Shown: positions 1-5,203 of the stretch, in pieces
How the letters are laid out: the number at the start of each line of letters is the position of its first letter
Numbering within the stretch: position 1 is the stretch's first letter
Source of the DNA: a candidate division Zixibacteria bacterium DG_27
GTDB lineage: Bacteria; Zixibacteria; MSB-5A5; DG-27
Length of the DNA stretch: 5,990 nt
Direction of reading: 5' to 3'
NCBI GenBank assembly: GCA_001302725.1
Contig: LIZU01000089.1
Coordinates: 1-5,990 of the forward strand
The notes under the pieces: generated by a model
The model's input: the letters and a program-made list of their open reading frames with translations, nothing else
Databases searched by the model: none
Told to the model about the DNA's origin: nothing
Program-made: the position numbers and the translations under genes

Positions 1-2
1 CG

Positions 3-656
3 GCCTTCTCGGCCATCGCCATCGAGAACGCCAAGCTGTACGCGGAGCTCAAGAAAACCTTCCACAGCTTCATCGAGACTTTGGCTGCTACCATCGATGC
101 CCGGCATCACCTCACCGCCGGTCACTCTCACCGGGTGGCCAAATGCACGGTCGGGATTGCCCGGGAGATGGGTCTACCCAAAAAGGAGATTGAGATCTTA
201 AGGGTGGCGGCATTCCTGCACGACTACGGAAAGATCGGCATCCCCGACAGCATCCTGGCGAAGCCGGGCAAGTTGACGGAGGAGGAGTACACCCAGATGA
301 AACGCCATCCCGCTCTCACCAAAGAGATTTTGAGCAACATATATCTCACCGACGATTACAAGGGGATTCCCGACCTGGCCTCCACTCACCACGAAAAGCT
401 CGACGGCAGCGGTTACCCTTTCGGTCTCAAAGATGGCCAGATACCTCTGGGAGGAAGGATCATGGCAGTGGCGGACGTCTTCGATGCCATCACCTCCAAG
501 AGGGATTATCGTGAAGGGATGCCCGATGCGGAGGCTTTGGAGCTATTGAGAGAGAATGTGGAAAAGCATTTCGATCCGGAGGTCTTTGAGGCTTTCGAGA
601 GATATTTGAAGAAGGAATTGGCGAGCGGAAAGGACGAAAAGAAAAAGCCCTCTTAG
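3..656 (+). CDS. GAF/HD-GYP domain protein, probable cyclic-di-GMP phosphodiesterase (5' truncated by window edge)
   Basis: The reading frame is open from base 3 and runs off the left edge, so the start lies outside; the TTG at 81 is internal and is not the start. The first visible residues (AIAIENAKLYAEL) look like the final helix of a GAF sensor domain. An HD-GYP domain follows directly: GHSHRV near visible residues 40-44, the metal-binding HDYGKIGIPD at about 73-82, and HHEKLDGSGYP at about 129-139, which carries the GYP signature. The tail after about residue 200 is lysine-rich and short. HD-GYP enzymes of this class hydrolyse cyclic-di-GMP in the cytoplasm, and the HD and GYP residues seen here are intact, so the protein is likely active. 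The GAF part suggests control by a small ligand or partner, but its ligand pocket is outside the window. The gene is convergent with the 1697-696 gene, with 39 bases between stop codons. The family call is secure; substrate and full domain order are not visible. Confidence 0.93.
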   Translation, partial: AFSAIAIENAKLYAELKKTFHSFIETLAATIDARHHLTAGHSHRVAKCTVGIAREMGLPKKEIEILRVAAFLHDYGKIGIPDSILAKPGKLTEEEYTQMKRHPALTKEILSNIYLTDDYKGIPDLASTHHEKLDGSGYPFGLKDGQIPLGGRIMAVADVFDAITSKRDYREGMPDAEALELLRENVEKHFDPEVFEAFERYLKKELASGKDEKKKPS

Positions 657-662
657 GGGCTT
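637..662 (-). terminator. Intrinsic terminator for the minus-strand sigma/TPR unit
   Basis: On the minus strand, AAGCCC (662-657) pairs with GGGCTT (650-645) across a 6-base loop. The run TTT-C-TTTT (644-637) follows directly, the usual stem plus U-tract of a rho-independent terminator. It lies 33 bases past the TGA of the 1697-696 gene. The stem spans the last codons and the TAG (654-656, in the loop) of the convergent HD-GYP gene. On the plus strand no T-run follows, so it should act in one direction only. The stem is short (6 bp, 4 of them G-C), so efficiency may be partial. Confidence 0.62.
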
Positions 663-695
663 AGACACGGAGTGATATTCCCGGGGAGTTCCTTT

Positions 696-1697
696 TCAAT
701 CCAGAACTCCCTCCCGCTCCAACCTCTGGTAGACCTCCGGATTCTCATATATCAACTCTTTGAGGGGCTCATCAACTTTCAGACTGGATATCAGGAATTC
801 CTTATCTCTCTTCAGCAAGTTCTCCAGGAACTCGAAGGCCTTACCGATATCGTTTCGGAGGAGCTCAAGCTCGAACGAATTATACAGGAGCATAAGGTTA
901 TCTGGGTCAAATCTGGCGGCCTCCGAGAGATGTTTCTCCATCACAGGGAATTTCAATTCCTTGGAAAAAATAACGTAGAGCCACAGGTTGGCAGAAACAT
1001 AGTGAAAGGCCAATTTGGGATTATCTATTCTTTCTGGATGCGAGGCAATCTCGTAGAAGCAAACCTTAGCCAGCTCCTTCTGCTGGTATTCCCAAAAACA
1101 GTGACCCAATCTCACGATGGCAGCACTTCTGAAGTGACGTCCGTCCAGACTCGTCAGCCCGGCCAAAAAAAGCACCGCCTCCAGACCAAAGAGGCAGGAG
1201 AGGCGGAGGCAAAGCTCTAAAGGGATTTGCTCCTCCACGCTTTTGAGCTCTTCAACATAGCCCTTCACAGGTCGGAGGCTAACACCTCCCACGGCATCCC
1301 CCGGCTCGAAAAGCTTTATGGCTCTAATCCGGTTGACAATCTCACCGTAGCTCTGTGTCAAAGGAGCGGGAACGCCGACCCCGAGGACCGGCTGTTTCCG
1401 GCTTAGACTATCGTAACGCTTCTGAAGAAAAGAACTGATGCGGAAACAGGAGACCCCCAGATCTTGACGGTAAGAGCTCACCAGTTCCGGGCGAAGGAAC
1501 TCAAAGGGATCTTTTTCGGCGCGTTCCTTAAGGCCGGTTTCTCTTCTCTCCACAACTTCCGGAGAGAGCTCAAGCTCCCCGGGTTTGCGGAGGATGTCCA
1601 AATTCAGGAGCGTTTCGGTGGCCAGATATTCTATGGCCTCATCACCAATTCCGGCCTCTGCGGGAGAGAAAATCCAGTCCGGGATCAGATTTTTCAT
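696..1697 (-). CDS. Uncharacterised 333-residue protein with C-terminal TPR-like helices
   Basis: I do not recognise this as a named family. No signal peptide or clear membrane segment is visible, so a cytoplasmic location is likely. The N-terminal part (about 1-150) is acidic/basic mixed and has no motif I can name. From about residue 158 it is helical and leucine/alanine-rich. Residues about 191-223 (AAIVRLGHCFWEYQQKELA) and about 254-300 (HLSEAARFDPDN, then NDIGKAFEFLENLLKRD) have the spacing and the A..fDPdn pattern of tetratricopeptide repeats. The end (VDEPLKELIYENPEVYQRL) resembles the closing helix often seen after TPRs. Such repeats usually bind a partner protein. The start ATG lies only 3 bases after the stop of the sigma-like gene and has no good Shine-Dalgarno site, so translation probably depends on coupling to that gene, and the two products probably work together. 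The intrinsic terminator at 662-637 follows. The gene is well supported; the TPR call is moderate and the function unknown. Confidence 0.75.
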   Translation of the reverse strand: MKNLIPDWIFSPAEAGIGDEAIEYLATETLLNLDILRKPGELELSPEVVERRETGLKERAEKDPFEFLRPELVSSYRQDLGVSCFRISSFLQKRYDSLSRKQPVLGVGVPAPLTQSYGEIVNRIRAIKLFEPGDAVGGVSLRPVKGYVEELKSVEEQIPLELCLRLSCLFGLEAVLFLAGLTSLDGRHFRSAAIVRLGHCFWEYQQKELAKVCFYEIASHPERIDNPKLAFHYVSANLWLYVIFSKELKFPVMEKHLSEAARFDPDNLMLLYNSFELELLRNDIGKAFEFLENLLKRDKEFLISSLKVDEPLKELIYENPEVYQRLEREGVLD

Positions 1698-1700
1698 AAA

Positions 1701-2591
1701 CTAAAAGCGGGGAGAGGCAGCGAGGGTGGATAGAACTTGCCTTAGGTCTTGATGATGGTGGCGTTTCTTCAGGAAATGCTGTCTTATGATCTTCAGTATC
1801 TTGCGGCGCAGAATCTTGAAGTTGATGTCCGAAAGGTTCAGAACCTTCTGAATCTCTCCCGGCTGATAGCCAGATCTTAAGAGCTGGAAGAACTCTCGGA
1901 GTTGGGCAGGCAGAAGCTCCTCAGCCTGGTCGAGGGTCAAACGATTGACGTAAGCCTCCTCGTAATCGACGTTGTTGCTGAGGTCCTCCATAGCTAAAAT
2001 CCTCTCCTCGGAGCGGTCCCGAGGCCTGGAGAGCTCCGGCAATTTGATCAGGAACTCTCTCTCCAGCTTCTGCCGTCGGAGATAATCTATACAGCTGTTT
2101 TTGGCAACCCGGTAGATGAGGGCGTTCAGGCTGACGGCTTGAGGTTCGAGCTCGGAGGGGAGCTCCTCAGAGGCGGTTTTGTGATATAGGTAGTCCCCAC
2201 CCGTTATCATCCGCAGGCACTCTTTGAAAAGCTTTACCTTGATTTCGCTGGCCAGGTCTTGAACTACGTCCGGTGCGGTCTGGTTTGCCAAGTTGAGCCG
2301 GACGATTCTGCTCAGATAGTTTCTGTATTCCAAGGTTCTGGTAAGTACCAGCGCCAGTCCCCTGACGTCCTCCGGCGAGAGTTCTCCGGTCTTCTCCTGA
2401 TAGTATATGGAGAGATTTATTATCTCGAAGGTGACCGTCAAATGGGAAACCTCAGGCGGGAGTTGCGAGAACTTCTCCAGATAGACCTTACGGAAGCCCT
2501 GAGAAACAATCCTTTCGAAGTCCGAGAGCAGCTTTGCGGTAAAAGGATCCGCGAATTTCAGACTATCTTGTTTTACAATTTCTGCCTTCAT
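1701..2591 (-). CDS. Divergent sigma-70 family (ECF-like) RNA polymerase sigma factor with N-terminal extension
   Basis: The protein has 296 residues, longer than a typical two-domain ECF sigma factor (about 170-200). A region-2-like stretch covers about 87-178: DVVQDLASEIKVKLFK (108-123) resembles the conserved core-binding helix, and LNALIYRVAKNSCIDYLRRQKLE (about 156-178) closely follows the ECF pattern of the -10-recognition helix. A linker rich in charged residues follows. A region-4-like helix-turn-helix sits at about 218-272 (LPAQLREFFQLLRSG, then PGEIQKVLNLSDINFKILRRKIL). The tail is basic and contains KKRHHH. The first ~85 residues match nothing I know and could be a sensory or anti-sigma-like part. 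The start is supported by GAGGAG at 2602-2597, five bases before ATG. The gene follows the exported-peptide gene by 66 bases and is 3 bases from the TPR gene. No anti-sigma factor of usual type (membrane-spanning or zinc-binding) is present. It could instead be a sigma-like transcription factor that has lost promoter recognition. Confidence 0.68.
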   Translation of the reverse strand: MKAEIVKQDSLKFADPFTAKLLSDFERIVSQGFRKVYLEKFSQLPPEVSHLTVTFEIINLSIYYQEKTGELSPEDVRGLALVLTRTLEYRNYLSRIVRLNLANQTAPDVVQDLASEIKVKLFKECLRMITGGDYLYHKTASEELPSELEPQAVSLNALIYRVAKNSCIDYLRRQKLEREFLIKLPELSRPRDRSEERILAMEDLSNNVDYEEAYVNRLTLDQAEELLPAQLREFFQLLRSGYQPGEIQKVLNLSDINFKILRRKILKIIRQHFLKKRHHHQDLRQVLSTLAASPRF

Positions 2592-2612
2592 GGGTACTCC
2601 TCACAATCGCGA

Positions 2613-2650
2613 TAACCAGAAAGTGAAAGTTCAAAAACCCTTCCTGGTTA
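2613..2650 (-). repeat. Inverted repeat (11-bp stem, 16-base loop) between exported-peptide and sigma genes
   Basis: On the minus strand, TAACCAGGAAG (2650-2640) pairs with CTTTCTGGTTA (2623-2613); all 11 positions pair, one as G-U. The loop is 16 bases. No T-run follows on either strand, so it is not a standard intrinsic terminator. It sits 7 bases past the TAA of the exported-peptide gene and about 10 bases before the GAGGAG of the sigma gene. This would suit an mRNA stability or processing element that sets the ratio of the two products, or a DNA operator. The function is inferred; the pairing is seen directly. Confidence 0.6.
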
Positions 2651-2657
2651 CGAGTCG

Positions 2658-2948
2658 TTAAAGTGAGAGCCCCAAGGACTGGCAGACAAGATAAATCTGC
2701 AACAGCAACCCTTGCGACAATGAACTGAGACAAGAGTGCGGGCCTTGCTCCTCTACTCTCAGGAAGCCGCCACCGCCGGGATCCGTCTCAGTGCCGTAGT
2801 ACTCCTGTCCTCCACCGTCAGGGGTTATGCCTTTTTGCGGACCGTGCCCACCGGCGTAACCCACCGCCGGACAGATAAGAAGGCTCACTGCCAGGAGGCT
2901 CAATAGGACTGCTGCGCCTCCTTGCCTAAGGCTAGATAGCTTGCTCAT
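2658..2948 (-). CDS. Small exported glycine-rich peptide (96 residues) with signal peptide
   Basis: The ATG at 2948 is preferred over the longer open frame from 3029, because GGAGGAGGAG lies just upstream (2960-2951) and the resulting N-terminus is a classic signal peptide: a basic start (K3, R8), a hydrophobic core at about 12-30 (AAVLLSLLAVSLLI) and a likely type I cleavage after G-Y-A at residue 32. The residue before Cys26 is Ile, which does not fit a lipobox, so it is probably not a lipoprotein. The mature part is about 64 residues. First comes a glycine-rich stretch with two similar motifs (TPDGGG, TDPGGGG), then a hydrophobic C-terminal segment at about 73-96 with two cysteines (C73, C89) that could form a disulfide or a membrane-active helix. 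It is the first gene after the strong promoter and has the best ribosome binding site in the window, so it should be highly expressed. I do not recognise the family. A secreted signal, a bacteriocin-like peptide or an envelope component are all possible. Confidence 0.7.
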   Translation of the reverse strand: MSKLSSLRQGGAAVLLSLLAVSLLICPAVGYAGGHGPQKGITPDGGGQEYYGTETDPGGGGFLRVEEQGPHSCLSSLSQGLLLQIYLVCQSLGLSL

Positions 2949-2950
2949 GG

Positions 2951-2960
2951 CTCCTCCTCC
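2951..2960 (-). promoter_or_regulatory. Strong ribosome binding site for the exported-peptide gene
   Basis: On the minus strand, GGAGGAGGAG ends two bases before the ATG at 2948-2946, offering overlapping GGAGG registers at suitable spacing. It decides the start of the 96-residue peptide over the upstream in-frame ATG at 3029, which would place extra codons across the leader structures and spoil the signal peptide. Confidence 0.75.
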
Positions 2961-2964
2961 GTTT

Positions 2965-2996
2965 TTAGGGTTAAAGTTGAGCCGTATAAACCCTAA
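2965..2996 (-). repeat. Inverted repeat (8-bp stem, 16-base loop) in the leader just before the ribosome binding site
   Basis: On the minus strand, TTAGGGTT (2996-2989) pairs perfectly with AACCCTAA (2972-2965) across 16 bases. It ends four bases before the GGAGGAGGAG ribosome binding site. It is followed by an A-run rather than a U-run in the sense direction, so it is not a terminator of this transcript. An upstream GTTTTT (about 3016-3011) could compete by pairing with the AAAAAC at 2966-2961 beside the ribosome binding site, so a switch between two folds is conceivable. The pairing is seen; the regulatory role is inferred. Confidence 0.5.
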
Positions 2997-3017
2997 TAGT
3001 ATAACGGACAAAAACCC

Positions 3018-3085
3018 GACCTGGAACAATCCTCCCTTCCGCCTCTCCAGTGGGAAAGACAGCCCGGACTGGATCGTCCCTAGCC
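3018..3085 (-). promoter_or_regulatory. Structured 5' leader (possible cis-regulatory RNA) of the exported-peptide/sigma unit
   Basis: Transcription from the promoter at 3119-3091 should begin near 3084, giving a leader of about 136 nt. Its first part can close a helix of GGGACGATCC (3080-3071) with GGATTGTTCC (3032-3023), ten pairs including two G-U. Past one A-A mismatch, four more pairs extend it (3085-3082 with 3018-3021). Inside, TCTTTCC (3059-3053) can pair with GGAAGGG (3040-3034), leaving a 12-base loop and an 11-base one-sided bulge. Alternatively CCAGT (3072-3068) can pair with ACTGG (3051-3047), which would break the outer helix. I compared it by eye with the cyclic-di-GMP, guanidine, glycine and tetrahydrofolate riboswitch cores as I remember them and found no convincing match. 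Confidence 0.42.
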
Positions 3086-3090
3086 CTTTA

Positions 3091-3119
3091 ATTATAGTGA
3101 CAAATCTTCAATCCGTCAA
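3091..3119 (-). promoter_or_regulatory. Near-consensus sigma-70 promoter for the exported-peptide/sigma/TPR unit
   Basis: On the minus strand, TTGACG (3119-3114) and a perfect TATAAT (3096-3091) are separated by exactly 17 bases, matching the housekeeping promoter in 11 of 12 core positions. The start of transcription is expected near 3084. It lies 56 bases past the panB stop and has no ECF-type AAC motif, so the unit appears to be driven by the main sigma factor rather than by autoregulation through its own sigma-like protein. Confidence 0.85.
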
Positions 3120-3175
3120 GAGAAAACCAGAGATTTCTTCATCGGGTGGATACCAGAGGTGAGGTGAGATTACTC

Positions 3176-3976
3176 CTAATGATAACTTTCCTTCTCCGAC
3201 GGATATTCTCCGCTTTTCACGTCCCTAATATATTCTTCGACCGCTTTTTGTATTTCTCCACCCAGATGAGCATAAAGGCGGAGATACTTGGGATTGAACT
3301 CCGGGGTGATGCCCAGCATATCGTAGATCACCAGCACCTGTCCGTCGCAGTGAGCTCCGGCGCCAATGCCGATGCTGGGGACTTTCAATCTTTCGGTTAT
3401 CTCCTTTGCCACCTTGGAGACCATCCCCTCCAGCACCATCGAGAAGCAGCCAGCCTGCTCCAAGGCCACCGCTGAATCCAGAAGATACTTCCTGCTTGCC
3501 TCCTCCCGACCTTGGGCTTTGTAGCCTCCGAAGCGATGAATCGATTGCGGCACCAGGCCGATGTGTCCCATCACCGGAATCCCCACGCTCACCAGTTTGG
3601 AGACGGTCTCAATCATCTCTAAGCCCCCCTCCAGCTTGACCGCCTGAGCGCCTCCCTCCTTCAAGAATCTGCCGGCATTTTCAATCGCTTGGGGAGTAGA
3701 TATCTGATAGGACAGAAAAGGCATATCCGCGATCACCAGAGGACGCTTCACCGCCCTCGAGACTGCTTGCACGTGGGAGAGCATCTGCTCCATGGTGACC
3801 GGGAGAGTGGTATCGTAACCGTAGAAAACGTTACCGGCAGAGTCGCCGACGATTATGGCCTCAATCCCGGCAGATTCGATTATCTTGGCGGTGGGGAAAT
3901 CGTAGGAGGTCAAGACCGCTATCTTTTCCCCCTTCCGTTTCATCTCTAAGAAAGTCTTGGTAGTGACTTTTTCCAT
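3176..3976 (-). CDS. panB: 3-methyl-2-oxobutanoate hydroxymethyltransferase (ketopantoate hydroxymethyltransferase)
   Basis: PanB transfers a hydroxymethyl group from 5,10-methylene-tetrahydrofolate to 2-oxoisovalerate, giving ketopantoate, the first committed step to pantothenate and coenzyme A. At 266 residues it has the normal family length. Conserved elements are in order: TSYDFPTAKI (23-32), VGDSAGNVFYGYDTTLPVT (43-61) with the metal-binding Asp45, ADMPF (83-87) with Asp84, KLEGG (114-118) with Glu116, GHIGLVPQ (137-144), the LEGM segment (182-185) with the likely catalytic Glu183, and GIGAG..CDGQVLV..D..G (203-222). The barrel and active-site residues are therefore intact. The ATG has AAGGA six bases upstream. 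It is the last gene of the folB-folK-kinase-panB run, 39 bases after the kinase. panC and panD, its common partners, do not follow. No convincing terminator is visible after its TAG, so some read-through into the next unit is likely. Confidence 0.97.
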   Translation of the reverse strand: MEKVTTKTFLEMKRKGEKIAVLTSYDFPTAKIIESAGIEAIIVGDSAGNVFYGYDTTLPVTMEQMLSHVQAVSRAVKRPLVIADMPFLSYQISTPQAIENAGRFLKEGGAQAVKLEGGLEMIETVSKLVSVGIPVMGHIGLVPQSIHRFGGYKAQGREEASRKYLLDSAVALEQAGCFSMVLEGMVSKVAKEITERLKVPSIGIGAGAHCDGQVLVIYDMLGITPEFNPKYLRLYAHLGGEIQKAVEEYIRDVKSGEYPSEKESYH

Positions 3977-4015
3977 AATGGTTCCTTATTGAGGCGATCC
4001 TGTAACGCCACCCAT

Positions 4016-4669
4016 TTACCAGGAGGGATTGTAATACCTTTTCCCCAGGGGAGGCTTTCTTATCTGCTCGATCAAGTCATCGAGGTGTTCGTGGTTGCTG
4101 ACCAGGTCCAAGTTGTTGGTGTTGACCACCAGAAGGGGGGAACGGTCGTAGTGGAAAAAGAACTGACTGTATGCCTCCGAGAGCTTTTCCAGATATTCCG
4201 GCTCCATCTCCCTTTCAAAAGAGCGCCCCCTGCTTTTGATGCGCTCCAGCAACACCTTCACCTCCGCGGTCAGATAGACGATCAAATCCGGGAGAGGCGG
4301 CTTTTCCACTAAAGCGGTCTGGATGCGGTCGTATAAAGCCAGTTCCTTTTCGCTCAAGTTTATGGTGGCGAAAATCCGGTCTTTCGCGAAAGCATAATCC
4401 GAGACCATCCCGCCGGTGAACAGATCCCGATAAAAAAACTCCTGCTGTTGCCGGAAACGGGACACCAAAAAGTAAAGTTGGGTCTGAAAGGCATACCTCT
4501 CCCGATCCCGGTAGAAATCTTTCAGGAAAGGGTTGGTCTCCGCCTCTTCCAAAAGAAGCCTCCAGGAGAAACGCTCCGCCAAACGCTCCGCCAAATAGGT
4601 CTTTCCCACCCCGATTGGACCCTCAACTACGATGTAGTTCAAATCCGAGCTCTTGGAGAGTTCGTCCAT
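4016..4669 (-). CDS. Deoxynucleoside kinase (deoxyadenosine/deoxyguanosine kinase family)
   Basis: Enzymes of this family phosphorylate deoxynucleosides to their 5'-monophosphates in the cytosol, salvaging DNA precursors. The 217 residues match the usual length. The N-terminus carries a P-loop, GPIGVGKT (17-24). The family pattern E..E.NPFL..FY.D...YAFQTQLYFL..R (about 41-71) forms the substrate site. DYAFAKDR (91-98) stands in place of the common DRS/DRY-type motif. The LID-like RIKSRGRSFERE (143-154), with paired arginines, should contact ATP phosphates. Residues such as VYLTAEVKVLLERI are typical of the core strand and helix before the LID. The ATG is six bases past the folK stop and has only a weak GCGAGG site, so it is probably translated by coupling. 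Substrate preference (dA, dG, dC or T) cannot be told by eye. Thymidylate-group kinases share the P-loop, but the NPFL..FY segment favours this family. Confidence 0.92.
   Translation of the reverse strand: MDELSKSSDLNYIVVEGPIGVGKTYLAERLAERFSWRLLLEEAETNPFLKDFYRDRERYAFQTQLYFLVSRFRQQQEFFYRDLFTGGMVSDYAFAKDRIFATINLSEKELALYDRIQTALVEKPPLPDLIVYLTAEVKVLLERIKSRGRSFEREMEPEYLEKLSEAYSQFFFHYDRSPLLVVNTNNLDLVSNHEHLDDLIEQIRKPPLGKRYYNPSW
4572..4595 (-). repeat. Exact 12-bp tandem duplication inside the deoxynucleoside kinase gene
   Basis: The unit CGCTCCGCCAAA (plus-strand reading) occurs twice back to back, at 4572-4583 and 4584-4595. It is in frame and encodes LAER twice (residues 26-33) in the helix right after the P-loop. 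The repeat keeps the frame and helix heptad sense, so the kinase is not broken. Confidence 0.85.
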
Positions 4670-4675
4670 AAAGAG

Positions 4676-5203
4676 CTAGCCTCGCCACCAGTTTTCATCT
4701 TCGAAGAGGCTGGCCTTCTCTTGACCTTTCAACTTCTCATAATAACTGTTGAGGAATTCACCGTCAACCGGATTTTGGAGCTCCGGCTCTATATCCAACA
4801 GAGGGGCTAAAACAAACTCTCTAAAGGTGAGTCTGGGATGAGGGATTGTCAAAGCCTCGGTCTGCAAGATCAGGTCATCATACAATAGAATATCTAAATC
4901 CAGATTGCGGGGCTTGAGATGGGAATCAACTGCCCGACCGAATCTCTTTTCGATCTCCTTCAGAAAATGTAGAAGGGGCTCGGGCTTGAGAGTGGTCCTT
5001 ATCTTGATGACGGCGTTTAAAAAATCGTTCTGGGGTTCTTTTACCTCCACTGGCTTTGTGAGGTAGAGGCAGGAGACTGAAACTAGATTGGTGGCCTCGG
5101 AGGATTCTATCTCCTTTATGGCCTCCTTCAAATTCCGCTTGCGGTCTCCGAGATTTGAGCCCAACCCGATGTAGGCTACTGAAGCTTCTCCCGGTGAGGT
5201 CAT
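4676..5203 (-). CDS. folK: 2-amino-4-hydroxy-6-hydroxymethyldihydropteridine diphosphokinase (HPPK)
   Basis: FolK transfers pyrophosphate from ATP to 6-hydroxymethyl-7,8-dihydropterin, preparing it for condensation with p-aminobenzoate in folate synthesis. The 175 residues are within the normal range. Visible motifs are YIGLGSNLGD (11-20), the pterin-site segment SCLYLTKPV (44-52), QNDFLNAV (58-65), and the signature KPRNLDLDILLYDD (97-110) with the two magnesium-binding aspartates D102 and D104. PHPRLTFREFVLAPLLDIEP (121-140) follows. Lys50 stands where many homologues have Glu or another residue before Pro, a small departure. The ATG overlaps the folB stop as ATGA (5203-5200), and no strong ribosome binding site precedes it, so translation should be coupled to folB. 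FolB makes the substrate of FolK, so the order follows the pathway. The dihydropteroate synthase gene (folP) is not in the window. Confidence 0.97.
   Translation of the reverse strand: MTSPGEASVAYIGLGSNLGDRKRNLKEAIKEIESSEATNLVSVSCLYLTKPVEVKEPQNDFLNAVIKIRTTLKPEPLLHFLKEIEKRFGRAVDSHLKPRNLDLDILLYDDLILQTEALTIPHPRLTFREFVLAPLLDIEPELQNPVDGEFLNSYYEKLKGQEKASLFEDENWWRG

Noticed and set aside
672..1220. A 182-codon open frame on the plus strand opposite the TPR-like gene
   Set aside because: It lacks an ATG start with a ribosome binding site, shows no domain pattern and lies wholly antisense to a better-supported gene that has its own operon context and terminator.
2259..2615. Plus-strand frames at 2259-2615, 3406-3639, 3689-3949, 3989-4312 and 4448-4810
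   Set aside because: All are antisense shadows of sigma, panB, kinase and folK genes whose own reading frames carry conserved motifs; none has a supporting ribosome binding site or domain.
2949..3029. Longer version of the exported peptide starting at 3029
   Set aside because: It has no ribosome binding site, would run through the leader hairpin and would place about 27 extra residues before a textbook signal peptide; the ATG at 2948 with GGAGGAGGAG is better.
3120..3175. Terminator after panB
   Set aside because: Only a weak, interrupted A/T-rich pairing (about 3140-3120) was found, without a stable G-C stem; read-through seems more likely.
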